Source: Ruegeria arenilitoris
GTDB taxonomy: Bacteria > Pseudomonadota > Alphaproteobacteria > Rhodobacterales > Rhodobacteraceae
Reading direction: 5' to 3'
NCBI RefSeq assembly: GCF_013031355.1
Contig: NZ_WPZO01000004.1
Span: 248,001 to 312,000, forward strand
Length of the DNA: 64,000 nt
Under the pieces are notes generated by a model. The model worked only from the letters and a program-made list of their open reading frames with translations. It did not search any database and had not been told where the DNA came from. Below are positions 7,725 to 15,600 of the stretch, in pieces (the stretch's first letter is position 1; each line of letters starts with the position of its first letter). The position numbers and the translations under genes are program-made.

Positions 7725-8338
7725 TGCAACGTCCTTGTCTCAGCGGTGGCGTCATAGCCGTTTGAGCCGCTGACATGGGCGGGCTTCGCCTCGGGCGCCG
7801 GGCGCATGGTGGCGACCAGTTCGGCGACCTTGAGGCCGAATTTGCGCATTTCGGATCGGTTCATGATCACGCCGTTTTCGGTCAGGTACATCCAGTCGGT
7901 GACATCCAGAGTGTGCCCGCCCGCGTCCTTGGGCAGGATGATCCGGTAGGTCAGCTTGACGGTCGAGCCGGAAATGGTGCCGTGACCTTCGCCCACGATA
8001 TCATCCGCCGTGGCTGTGAAGGTGTTGCCGGTGCCCAGCGTCAGGTACCACTTGCGGGTCATCTGCTTGCCATTGGAATAGGTGAAATACTCGGCCAGCG
8101 TGCCGGTATTGCCGTCCCATTCGCCGACCATGCGGGCGACAAAGCTGTTCGACATCTTGCCATTGGGCCCATAGATCAGGCCTTCGGACAGGATCTCTCC
8201 GTTCAGGTTCTCTTTCATTTTGAAGGCAGGTCCGGTGTCTGTGTAGTCCGTTGGCGCCTGCGACCGGAAACTCAGGAACCGGCCCTGGGCGATGATCAGG
8301 ACAAGGATGGCGAGCAGAAGGATGGCGATGGCTGTCAT
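7721..8338 (-). CDS. DUF3833 membrane-anchored protein (copy 1)
   Basis: A 205-residue paralogue of the next gene with an uncleaved-looking N-terminal helix (residues 2-18) instead of a lipobox. The same fold marks appear (MKENLNGEILSEGLIY, GEWDGNTGTLAEYFTYSNG, TDWMYLTENGVIMNRSEMRKFG), so the pair arose by tandem duplication with one copy becoming a lipoprotein. It overlaps the MFS gene by 4 nt. Function is unknown; genes of this family recur in clusters with FAD amine-oxidase-like and chalcone-isomerase-like proteins. Confidence 0.83.
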   Translation of the reverse strand: MTAIAILLLAILVLIIAQGRFLSFRSQAPTDYTDTGPAFKMKENLNGEILSEGLIYGPNGKMSNSFVARMVGEWDGNTGTLAEYFTYSNGKQMTRKWYLTLGTGNTFTATADDIVGEGHGTISGSTVKLTYRIILPKDAGGHTLDVTDWMYLTENGVIMNRSEMRKFGLKVAELVATMRPAPEAKPAHVSGSNGYDATAETRTLQ

Positions 8339-9561
8339 TTGGCTGAGACCTCGGTAGGCAGCGTCAGGACCAGCCCGAACGCGCCGAGTTTCAGGATGCA
8401 GGGCAGTACGGCATAGGCGAGGTTGAGTGTGCGCAACGCCTCGGCCGAGTTAGCTTGCCCCGGAGTGAATCCGCTGCGTTCCAACAGCGGCAGAGTGAAG
8501 AAGGCCGCGAGCGCAAGGCCCAGCTTGCCCGCAAAGGACCAGATGCCGAAGGCGGCTGAGGCATTCAGCCCGGCACGTGTCAGCACGACCGAGAACATGG
8601 CGGGCAGCACCACCATGTCCGCCCCCAGCGCCGCACCGGATGTCAGGCAGATCACCGCGAATCCAGTCAGGTTGCCAGCCGACAAAGTGGCCGCGCCGAT
8701 AAACCCTGCAATCGACAGCGGCATGGCGATCATCAGGGTCTGTTTCGGGCCAATTCGGTTGCTGAGCTTGGCCCAGAGCGGTACGCTGGCCCCGGCACTG
8801 AGGAAGAACAGGATCAACAGCGGTCCGGCTTTTCCGGGCAATTGCAGGCGGTCCTCGACAAAGAAAAGAAACAGGGTTGAGGTGATCGCCACCGGCAGGC
8901 TGTTGACCAGCGCCAGAAACAGCAGGCGCAACGCTCCTGCCTGACCCAGCCCGGCGAAAGACAACCCCTGGCCGGTGATCGGGGTGCGACGCCACATCGG
9001 AATCGTCAGGATCAGGGTCAGAACGGCGAGCAGGCTCAGAAACACCCCAAAGGCCGGGTAGCCTTGTGCATTGGCCCCAAAAGCCACGAACAGGGCGGGG
9101 GCGCTGGCGGCAAGGATCACACCGGTTAGCTGCCCGCCCTCGCGCCAGGCCGCCAGCGTCATCAGCTCTTTCGCGTCAGCTTGTTTGGCAAGCGTCGCGC
9201 TACGGCCATAGAGCAGGATGGTGCCAAGGCTGTAGGCCGAGAACAATAGTACCAAAACAGACACTAATACGGTGGTACTTGCCCCTTCAGGTAGGCCAAA
9301 CAGCAAGGGAAACCCGCTGGCCAAACCGATTGCAGCCGCAGCGGCAAACAGCATCTGCGCCCCCGGCCAGCGGTCAATGGCCCATCCGATCAGCGGGTCC
9401 TGCACCAGATCGACGATGCGGATCACAAGCAGAACGGTGCCAATCACCCCCAACCCGATGCCCAGATTGACGGCGGCAAAGCGCGGCAGGTGGATATACA
9501 GCGGGATACCCGCCGCAGCCAGCATCAACGCATAGAGACTGACTCTCGGATACAGCATCAC
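8335..9561 (-). CDS. MFS transporter, GPH (sugar:cation symporter-like) family
   Basis: A 408-residue integral membrane protein with about 12 spans. The segment VDLVQDPLIGWAIDRWPG at residues 50-67 is the DPLxG motif of the glycoside-pentoside-hexuronide (MelB-like, MFS_2) family. It lies inside an operon whose other genes look lipid-related, so a substrate such as a lipid precursor or head group is as likely as a sugar. It overlaps both neighbours by 4 nt. A similarly placed sugar/cation symporter gene belongs to the Rhodobacter sphaeroides RpoE regulon (from memory; RSP_1089 region). Confidence 0.85.
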   Translation of the reverse strand: MMLYPRVSLYALMLAAAGIPLYIHLPRFAAVNLGIGLGVIGTVLLVIRIVDLVQDPLIGWAIDRWPGAQMLFAAAAAIGLASGFPLLFGLPEGASTTVLVSVLVLLFSAYSLGTILLYGRSATLAKQADAKELMTLAAWREGGQLTGVILAASAPALFVAFGANAQGYPAFGVFLSLLAVLTLILTIPMWRRTPITGQGLSFAGLGQAGALRLLFLALVNSLPVAITSTLFLFFVEDRLQLPGKAGPLLILFFLSAGASVPLWAKLSNRIGPKQTLMIAMPLSIAGFIGAATLSAGNLTGFAVICLTSGAALGADMVVLPAMFSVVLTRAGLNASAAFGIWSFAGKLGLALAAFFTLPLLERSGFTPGQANSAEALRTLNLAYAVLPCILKLGAFGLVLTLPTEVSAK

Positions 9562-10103
9562 TGCCCGCGCAATCTCTGCGTGAAGGCGGCAGAGCGGGTG
9601 TTTTCACCCAGGAATACGGACATGAAGCTGCGTTTGATGCCGGGATACGACATCGTGCAGGTCTTGCGTCCGTTCAGCCAGAAGGAAACCTTGTTCGGCC
9701 CCTCGGACACCGCCAGATAGCGATCCCCCTTGTTGACCGCCTTGAAGCAGGTCTGAAGCTGATCGCGTACAGGCGCGGCGCGGCCAATGCGCTGCATTTC
9801 ATCCAGCGTTGAATTCACTAGCGCCTTCTGGCTCACGTTGCGGCGATATTGCAGTTGCAGCCCGAAATCCTGTTTCCAGCTGAAAGCCGCGCCACCCGGA
9901 GTAAACAGCTGCGCGTCATACAGAGGCAGCCCGAGATAGCGAAAGGTTGCGGTGCCGCGCAGTTGCGGGTCGTCTAGTTCCGTCAGGCCGGACGACGCTG
10001 CCAGCCCGCCGGGGACCAGCAGGCAGAGGGACAGCAGCGCGGGGCGCAGGATGTTAAAACTCGGCCGGGGCAGGGAGGACCGGCTGTTTTGCAGGAATGC
10101 CAT
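9558..10103 (-). CDS. Chalcone-isomerase-fold exported protein
   Basis: A 181-residue protein with a signal peptide (about residues 1-36, 'LLSLCLLVPGGLAAS') and a bacterial chalcone-isomerase-like domain (RGTATFRYLGLPLYDAQLFTPGG, FGLQLQYRRNVS, WLNGRKTCTMSYPGIKRSFMSVFLG). Bacterial members keep the fatty-acid-binding fold of the plant enzyme and act in the periplasm, probably on lipids. The ATG at 10103 lies 50 nt inside the end of the FAD gene but has a good ACGGAG site 7 nt ahead, so the overlap is accepted. Confidence 0.82.
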   Translation of the reverse strand: MAFLQNSRSSLPRPSFNILRPALLSLCLLVPGGLAASSGLTELDDPQLRGTATFRYLGLPLYDAQLFTPGGAAFSWKQDFGLQLQYRRNVSQKALVNSTLDEMQRIGRAAPVRDQLQTCFKAVNKGDRYLAVSEGPNKVSFWLNGRKTCTMSYPGIKRSFMSVFLGENTRSAAFTQRLRGQ

Positions 10104-11388
10104 TGTCAGCTCCGTTCGTGTGCGGGGTGCCGTTCATGCGCTCGACAACATGCATCGCGCTGGCAATCCCGTCTTCATGAAAACCATGCCGGTTATACGC
10201 ACCGGCAAACCAGGTTCGGTTCTGTCCCTGCATCTCGCGGATTTGCCCTTGTGCTTTCAGGGCCGCTTTGTCGAACACCGGATGGGCAAACTCGACCTGA
10301 TCATAGATTTTGTCCGCGGGAATTTCCGACGACGCGTTCAGCGTCACGAACAGCGGATCGCTGTCCGGAATGTTCTGCAACCGGTTCATCCAATAGGTGA
10401 CACCCACATTCCCGGCTTGAGAGCGATAGGTCCAACTGGACCAGCAGGCACGCCTGCGCGGCATCTGGCGCGGATCACAATGCAGGATGGCAGTGTTGGG
10501 TTGATATCGAATAGACCCTAATGCAGCTTTTTCTGCGTTCGTTGCGGCCTCACCCAGTATGGCCAGCGACTGATCGGAATGGGTGGCAAGGATGATCTCA
10601 TCAAACAGATCGGCCTGCCCCTGGCTGTGAACAGTCACGCCGGTTTCATCGCGCTGGATGTGGTCTACAGGCGAGGCCAGCCGGATTTCACTGCCGCGTG
10701 CGCGCAGGGCAGCGTCGATGCGGCGGACATATTCGATGCTGCCGCCTTTGACCGTATACCACTGATGTTGTTTGGCGCGGCCGCTGGCCAGCAGGGCATG
10801 GTTTTTGAAGAACTGCACCAGCGAACGCGCCGGGAACTGATCCACGAACTCAACAGGGGTGGACCAGATCGCACCACACATCGGCATCAGGTAGTTGTGG
10901 CGGAACCAATAGCCCAAGCGCAGTTGGTCGACCAACTCGCCGATTGTGGTGTCATCATCCCGCGCGGCTTCGGGGGCCTCTTTGCTGAACCGCAGTATGT
11001 CGGCGATCATTTTGTAATAGGCCGGGCGGGCGAGGTTGCGTTTCTGCGCCGTCAGCGTGCGCAGGCTGCTTAGCCCGTATTCGATGCGGCCATTGTCGAT
11101 GGTTGCGCCAAAGCTCATCTCGGATTCGATGACCGGCACGTTCAACTCATCAAACAGCTGCGTCAGATATGGGTAGGTGGCATAGTTGAACACGATGAAC
11201 CCGGTGTCGACGGGCTGATCCCCGTTCTTGCCCGCCATCACTGTGCGGGCGTGACCACCCAAGCGGGGTTCGGCCTCGAACACGGTCACATCGTGGTTTT
11301 CGGAAAGATAGTAAGCGGCGGATAGACCAGCGATACCTGCCCCTACCACTGCGATTTTCTTGCGTGCGCCCCGAGTTTCGTCGAACAT
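10054..11388 (-). CDS. FAD-dependent amine-oxidase-like protein (COG2907 type)
   Basis: A 444-residue flavoprotein: N-terminal dinucleotide fold KKIAVVGAGIAGLSAAYYLS, 'FEAEPRLGGHARTV' with the FAD-contact GG, and a C-terminal FAD-closing segment NRTWFAGAYNRHGFHEDGI. It is of the type found beside cyclopropane/furan fatty-acid genes; relatives act on unsaturated or methylated acyl chains. I chose the ATG at 11388 because it has AGAGGA 5-6 nt upstream and because longer starts would lie within the promoter -10/-35 found at 11419-11447. First gene of a five-gene operon (FAD protein, chalcone-isomerase-like, MFS, two DUF3833). Confidence 0.85.
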   Translation of the reverse strand: MFDETRGARKKIAVVGAGIAGLSAAYYLSENHDVTVFEAEPRLGGHARTVMAGKNGDQPVDTGFIVFNYATYPYLTQLFDELNVPVIESEMSFGATIDNGRIEYGLSSLRTLTAQKRNLARPAYYKMIADILRFSKEAPEAARDDDTTIGELVDQLRLGYWFRHNYLMPMCGAIWSTPVEFVDQFPARSLVQFFKNHALLASGRAKQHQWYTVKGGSIEYVRRIDAALRARGSEIRLASPVDHIQRDETGVTVHSQGQADLFDEIILATHSDQSLAILGEAATNAEKAALGSIRYQPNTAILHCDPRQMPRRRACWSSWTYRSQAGNVGVTYWMNRLQNIPDSDPLFVTLNASSEIPADKIYDQVEFAHPVFDKAALKAQGQIREMQGQNRTWFAGAYNRHGFHEDGIASAMHVVERMNGTPHTNGADNGIPAKQPVLPAPAEF

Positions 11389-11418
11389 GTCATCCTCTTT
11401 GTGCGACATTTTACAATA

Positions 11419-11447
11419 GGATACGCAGGATGGGCGAAGGTGGATCA
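11419..11447 (-). promoter_or_regulatory. Sigma-E (RpoE/ChrR-type) promoter for the FAD-protein operon
   Basis: On the minus strand TGATCC (rc of 11442-11447) is followed after exactly 18 nt by TATCC (rc of 11419-11423). The Rhodobacter sphaeroides RpoE promoter form is TGATCC-N18-TAnnA-like, so the -35 is a perfect match and the -10 is close. A start near 11412 leaves a leader of about 24 nt before the ATG at 11388. Confidence 0.72.
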
Positions 11448-11498
11448 ATCGGGTTAGAAAATTTTCTCGAACGCACTATGTCGTGAAGTCTGGTGAAG

Positions 11499-11527
11499 TG
11501 ATCCAGCCCCTTGCCCCGCCCGTATCA
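11499..11527 (+). promoter_or_regulatory. Sigma-E (RpoE/ChrR-type) promoter for the SDR gene
   Basis: TGATCC at 11499-11504, 18 nt, then TATCA at 11523-11527. It mirrors the minus-strand promoter 52 nt away in -35 sequence, spacing and -10 sequence. It places transcription start near 11533 and excludes GTG/ATG starts further upstream for the SDR gene. Confidence 0.72.
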
Positions 11528-11552
11528 GATCAAACGCAACTGGAATGGGCGC

Positions 11553-12278
11553 ATGAGCAGTTTGGACGGAAAAACATATTGGATCATCGGCGCCAGCGAA
11601 GGGCTGGGTCGGGCACTGGCTGAGGCGCTGAGCCGTCAGGGTGCGCATCTGGTTCTGTCTGCCCGCAATGCCGACCGTCTGGCCGAGATTTGCGCCGCTT
11701 TGCCCAATGCGCAGGCCGTTCCCTGCGACGTGACCGATCTGGACTCTGTGCGCCGCGCCGCGGTCGAGGCCGGAAAGGTCGATGGACTGGTCTACAACGC
11801 CGGAGCCTATGAGCCGATGCGCTCAAGTGATTGGGAGACTGAGGCCGTCTTGGCGATGACCGATGTGAACTACACCGGCGCGCTGCGGGTTCTGGGAGAG
11901 TCGGTGCCGCGGTTCGTGCGCGCGGGCCGGGGGGATATCACGCTGATCGGGTCCCTATCCGGCTATCGCGGGTTGCCGGCTGCGGTGGGCTATGCGTCCA
12001 GCAAGGCGGCGCTGATTTCTCTGGCGGAAACCATGCGGTTTGATCTGAAGGACACCGGGGTGACGGTGCGGATCGTCAATCCGGGTTTTATCAAGACCCG
12101 CCTGACCGAGAAGAACAACTTTAAAATGCCGATGCTGATGAGCCCCGAGGACGCGGCGGAACGGGTGGTCAAAGCAATGTCGCGCCGCCGCTTCCGCACC
12201 GATTTCCCGGCCCCGTTCTCGTGGTTTATCCGGTTGATTGACTATCTGCCAGATTGGCTGATCTATCGTGGAAAATAG
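11553..12278 (+). CDS. Short-chain dehydrogenase/reductase of the sigma-E cluster
   Basis: A 241-residue classical SDR: cofactor loop IIGASEGLGRALAEAL at residues 9-24 with 'SARNADRL' after strand 2 (NADP-preferring Arg), NAG at about 87-89 ('VYNAGAYEPM'), catalytic Ser in LIGSLSGYRG and YASSK at about 150. The start at 11553 lies about 20 nt beyond the predicted transcription start. It is divergent from the FAD-protein operon and shares its promoter type, so it probably acts on the same lipid substrate under oxidative (singlet oxygen) stress. Substrate is unknown. Confidence 0.88.
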   Translation: MSSLDGKTYWIIGASEGLGRALAEALSRQGAHLVLSARNADRLAEICAALPNAQAVPCDVTDLDSVRRAAVEAGKVDGLVYNAGAYEPMRSSDWETEAVLAMTDVNYTGALRVLGESVPRFVRAGRGDITLIGSLSGYRGLPAAVGYASSKAALISLAETMRFDLKDTGVTVRIVNPGFIKTRLTEKNNFKMPMLMSPEDAAERVVKAMSRRRFRTDFPAPFSWFIRLIDYLPDWLIYRGK

Positions 12279-12295
12279 ATCCTAATCAAGGCAGT

Positions 12296-13948
12296 TTACC
12301 CAAATTGTCCCTGACAGAACCAGCCCGCCGACAGTGTTCCGCCATGGCCGTAGAACAGCCACAACCGCTCCCCCTGTTCGGTCACCACCACCCAGTAATC
12401 ACGCACGCCGCTGCGCCAGTTGGGGTCGTCCAGCCACCATTCCGGGGCGATGCGTTCGGGGCCGGTGGCCTGCGCCAGTTGCCAGTCGCGACCCCGCCAG
12501 CGAAAGGCGGTTGGAACGTCTGGGGTTTCCGGGGCCATCACCGGCTCAGGCTGCCACATCTGCAAGGGGCGCGGACGCGGAGGCGCAGGCCAGTCGCGCG
12601 CCGGTTCGGACCACGCCGCCGCCAGCGTTTGTGCGGTTTTTTCGGGAATATGTGAGGCCGCCGGATGGCGCCGAGTGATCGCCTCCAACCCCACCCGCGC
12701 GCCCAGCTTGCCGATCAGATCATCGACGGCGGTGTTGCCCTCCAGCCGCTCACGGGCCACGCGGCGGGCCTCGGCATGGCCTGCCACCGTGCGGGCGTGG
12801 ATGGGCTCGGTCTGGATCGCCTCGAGCCGCAGCATGTCGATGCCATAGCCTGCGTCGATCTTGTCGATCTTCATCTCTAACAAGGGGCGAATGCGATGCT
12901 TGTCATGGGTCGGACGGGCTAGCCCGACCTCGATGATCTCGGCCGCCTGATCGGCGCGATGGGCCTCAAGCCGCAGGGTACGCACCCCGCGGCCTTTCTC
13001 TTCCAGCTTGGCGCAGAGCGTCGGCAGCACCCGGTCGATGGCGGCCATCACGTCCTCGGTCAGACCGATGGGGTTGGGCAGGGTCATCCGCACCGCAAAG
13101 TGATGCGGCGGGCGGGCGGGCGAGACCGGCTCGGGCGCGCTGCCCATCGCCTGATCCAGCCGCAGCACCAGCCCACGCCCGAACCGCCGCGCCAATGACG
13201 CACGCGGCTGACCCAGCAGATCGCCGATCCGGCGCAGGCCCAGGCGGTTCAACTGCGCGACCACCTGATCCTCCAACCGCAGCGCTGCGATCGGCAGCGG
13301 GCTGAGCGCGCCATAGGATTGCCCCGGTGCTGCAATCCGCGCGCCGCCGCCCAAGGCCATCACCTGTGGCGCGGCCCCGCCCTTGATCCAGTGCCGACGC
13401 TTGGTGGCCCGGGCGCGGGTGGCGCGGGCCTCTTGGCTGATGGCGTCGCCGTTGCGATCCGATGTAGCCTCTTGCCCCGCATACCGCGCCAATGCCCAGG
13501 CCGCGCCCAGCGTGTCGGCAATACCCATCTGCACGCTCAGCCCCATATCGGCGCAGTCGGTCTCAAGCACGTTCAGCAACGCCTCTTCGCCGCCGAACAG
13601 ATGGGCACAGCCGGACAGATCGACGATCAGCCCGTCCGGAGCTTCTTCGGCCACCCATGGGCTGAACTTGCCCGCCCAACGGCGCAAAGCGGTCAGAAAC
13701 GTGGCCTCTGCCGGGGCGTTGCGGGGGCGCGTCACCAGCGCCGCACACATGGCATGGGCGTCACGCACCGGTTGACCGACGCGCAGACCGGCGGCGTGGG
13801 CCTCGGTATTCAGAGAGGTGATGACCTGCATGTTCGACTGTTCGACCACCACGGCCAAAGGCCCATCCTGCAGGCCCCGCGCGGCGCGGACCAGCCGTTC
13901 AGCCCCCAGACGGGGGAACCACAGTGAGAGTATTCGGCGTTTGGGCAT
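12296..13948 (-). CDS. imuB: ImuB, Y-family polymerase-like mutagenesis protein
   Basis: A 550-residue protein of the DinB/UmuC (Y-family) superfamily, ImuB branch. It begins ILSLWFPRLGAERLVR, has 'LIVDLSGCAHLFGGEEALL' at about 115-135 and 'LGLRRIGDLLGQPRASLARRFG' (helix-hairpin-helix) near 235-255. ImuB proteins lack polymerase catalysis and link DnaE2 (ImuC) to the sliding clamp during damage-induced mutagenesis. A LexA box lies 17 nt upstream of the ATG. Unusually, imuA is absent and dnaE2 sits 3 kb away rather than directly downstream. Full family length. Confidence 0.92.
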   Translation of the reverse strand: MPKRRILSLWFPRLGAERLVRAARGLQDGPLAVVVEQSNMQVITSLNTEAHAAGLRVGQPVRDAHAMCAALVTRPRNAPAEATFLTALRRWAGKFSPWVAEEAPDGLIVDLSGCAHLFGGEEALLNVLETDCADMGLSVQMGIADTLGAAWALARYAGQEATSDRNGDAISQEARATRARATKRRHWIKGGAAPQVMALGGGARIAAPGQSYGALSPLPIAALRLEDQVVAQLNRLGLRRIGDLLGQPRASLARRFGRGLVLRLDQAMGSAPEPVSPARPPHHFAVRMTLPNPIGLTEDVMAAIDRVLPTLCAKLEEKGRGVRTLRLEAHRADQAAEIIEVGLARPTHDKHRIRPLLEMKIDKIDAGYGIDMLRLEAIQTEPIHARTVAGHAEARRVARERLEGNTAVDDLIGKLGARVGLEAITRRHPAASHIPEKTAQTLAAAWSEPARDWPAPPRPRPLQMWQPEPVMAPETPDVPTAFRWRGRDWQLAQATGPERIAPEWWLDDPNWRSGVRDYWVVVTEQGERLWLFYGHGGTLSAGWFCQGQFG

Positions 13949-13964
13949 CGGCAGACATCAAAAT

Positions 13965-13979
13965 GTTCCCATTTTGTTC
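13965..13979 (-). promoter_or_regulatory. LexA box upstream of imuB
   Basis: GTTC-CCATTTT-GTTC (plus-strand reading) is an exact copy of the alphaproteobacterial LexA operator GTTC-N7-GTTC. It lies 17 nt before the imuB ATG, where repressor would cover the promoter. imuB should therefore be induced by DNA damage. Confidence 0.88.
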
Positions 13980-14009
13980 TTACCGTAGAATCGCCTGCAG
14001 AGTCCACGC

Positions 14010-14300
14010 TTACCCGCAGGTCAGGCGCTGAATGATCCCACCCTCATCGACGAACACGTTCAGCCGGTCGATGCGGTAATCCTGCGTGGCCAAGCCATCG
14101 GGCCCCAGCACCCGCGAGCGTTCGGGCAGCGCGGCCTGAATGGTCGAAACGGGCTGACCAACGGAACTTGCAAAGGCGTCGCCCTCACAAAACGCCAGAT
14201 CGACCGGTGCCGCTTCGGGGGCAAGACGGGCGTCCTCGGGGGCGGTCGGGGTCTGGGCGCAGGCGGCCAGCAGGATCAGGATCGGGATAAAACGGCGCAT
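14010..14300 (-). CDS. I78-family peptidase-inhibitor-like lipoprotein
   Basis: A 96-residue lipoprotein starting MRRFIPILILLAACAQ (lipobox Cys at residue 14). The C-terminal half has the I78 inhibitor pattern: VGQPVSTIQAALPE, a 'RVLGPDGLATQDYRIDRLNVFVDEGG' region and a final TCG. Fungal members inhibit serine proteases; bacterial copies are common and mostly uncharacterised. A start 7 codons upstream (14321) is possible but would place charged residues ahead of the signal. The gene lies between imuB and the divergent formaldehyde dehydrogenase. Confidence 0.82.
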   Translation of the reverse strand: MRRFIPILILLAACAQTPTAPEDARLAPEAAPVDLAFCEGDAFASSVGQPVSTIQAALPERSRVLGPDGLATQDYRIDRLNVFVDEGGIIQRLTCG

Positions 14301-14430
14301 TGGCGTTCCTCTTTCCGGCAATGTCGTTTCTGCAATATCAAGTCATTAGCCAATCTGTCACGAAACGGCAGTTGAAAACACCCTGCAATTGACGCAGGGT
14401 CGGGGCAAATTTGACTGGGAGACAAGCACC

Positions 14431-15543
14431 ATGCGTACCCGTGCCGCCGTCGCCGTTCAGGCCGGCAAACCTTTGGAAGTGATGGATGTGAACCTTGAAG
14501 GCCCCAAGGCGGGCGAGGTTCTGGTGGAAATCAAGGCCACCGGCATCTGCCACACCGATGAATTCACCCTGTCGGGTGCCGACCCCGAAGGCCTGTTCCC
14601 GGCCATTCTGGGGCACGAAGGCGCAGGCGTCGTGGTCGAGGTCGGCCCGGGCGTCACCAGCCTGAAACCGGGCGACCACGTGATCCCGCTCTACACCCCC
14701 GAATGCCGTGAATGCGAATACTGTCTGAACCCGAAAACCAACCTGTGTCAGGCGATCCGTGAGACGCAGGGCAAGGGTCTGATGCCCGACGGCACCTCGC
14801 GCTTTTCGATGTTGGATGGCACGCCAATCCTGCACTACATGGGCTGCTCGACCTTCGCCAACCACACGGTTCTGCCGGAAATCGCGCTGGCCAAGGTGCG
14901 TGAGGACGCGCCGTTCGACAAGATCTGCTATATCGGTTGCGGCGTGACCACTGGGATCGGCGCAGTCATCAACACCGCCAAGGTGGAAATCGGCAGCCGT
15001 GCCATCGTGTTCGGTCTGGGCGGTATTGGCCTGAACGTGATCCAGGGCCTGCGCCTTGCCGGCGCTGACCAGATCGTTGGCGTTGATCTGAACCCCGCCA
15101 AAGTGGAAATGGCCACGAAATTCGGCATGACAGACTTCGTGAACCCGACCGAGGTTGAGGGCGATCTGGTGCCGTATCTGGTCAACCTGACCAAAGGTGG
15201 CGCGGACTATACATTCGACGCCACCGGCAATGTTGGCGTTATGCGCACGGCTCTGGAAGCGGCGCATAAAGGTTGGGGTGAGTCCATCATCATCGGTGTG
15301 GCACCTGCTGGAGCCGAAATTTCGACCCGCCCGTTCCAACTGGTCACCGGACGTTCGTGGCGCGGCACAGCCTTTGGTGGCGCCCGTGGCCGGACCGACG
15401 TGCCCAAGATCGTCGACTGGTACATGGAAGGAAAGATCGAGATCGACCCGATGATCACGCACACCATGGGGCTGGACGACATCAACCACGGCTTCGACCT
15501 GATGCACAAGGGTGAGAGCATCCGCTCGGTTGTGGTCTACTAA
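14431..15543 (+). CDS. frmA: S-(hydroxymethyl)glutathione dehydrogenase / class III alcohol dehydrogenase
   Basis: A 370-residue zinc-dependent dehydrogenase that oxidises S-hydroxymethylglutathione (formaldehyde plus glutathione) with NAD. Catalytic-zinc ligands appear in [12 protein letters not shown] and LGHEGAG. The structural-zinc cysteines are in [17 protein letters not shown]. The NAD fold is [27 protein letters not shown] lies 8 nt before the ATG at 14431; the in-frame ATG at 14389 would add 14 codons lacking family similarity. A strong terminator follows. In Roseobacters this enzyme clears formaldehyde from methylated compounds. Sure. Confidence 0.96.
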   Translation: MRTRAAVAVQAGKPLEVMDVNLEGPKAGEVLVEIKATGICHTDEFTLSGADPEGLFPAILGHEGAGVVVEVGPGVTSLKPGDHVIPLYTPECRECEYCLNPKTNLCQAIRETQGKGLMPDGTSRFSMLDGTPILHYMGCSTFANHTVLPEIALAKVREDAPFDKICYIGCGVTTGIGAVINTAKVEIGSRAIVFGLGGIGLNVIQGLRLAGADQIVGVDLNPAKVEMATKFGMTDFVNPTEVEGDLVPYLVNLTKGGADYTFDATGNVGVMRTALEAAHKGWGESIIIGVAPAGAEISTRPFQLVTGRSWRGTAFGGARGRTDVPKIVDWYMEGKIEIDPMITHTMGLDDINHGFDLMHKGESIRSVVVY

Positions 15544-15568
15544 GGCTCTAAACCAAGGGTAAACCTGA

Positions 15569-15600
15569 ACGGCGCGCTGTTTGGCGCGCCGTTTCTTATT
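15569..15600 (+). terminator. Rho-independent terminator of frmA
   Basis: A 9-bp perfect stem ACGGCGCGC / GCGCGCCGT with a 6-nt loop, followed by TTCTTATTT. It begins 26 nt after the frmA stop. Its T-rich tail overlaps the end of the convergent DMT gene. Confidence 0.85.
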
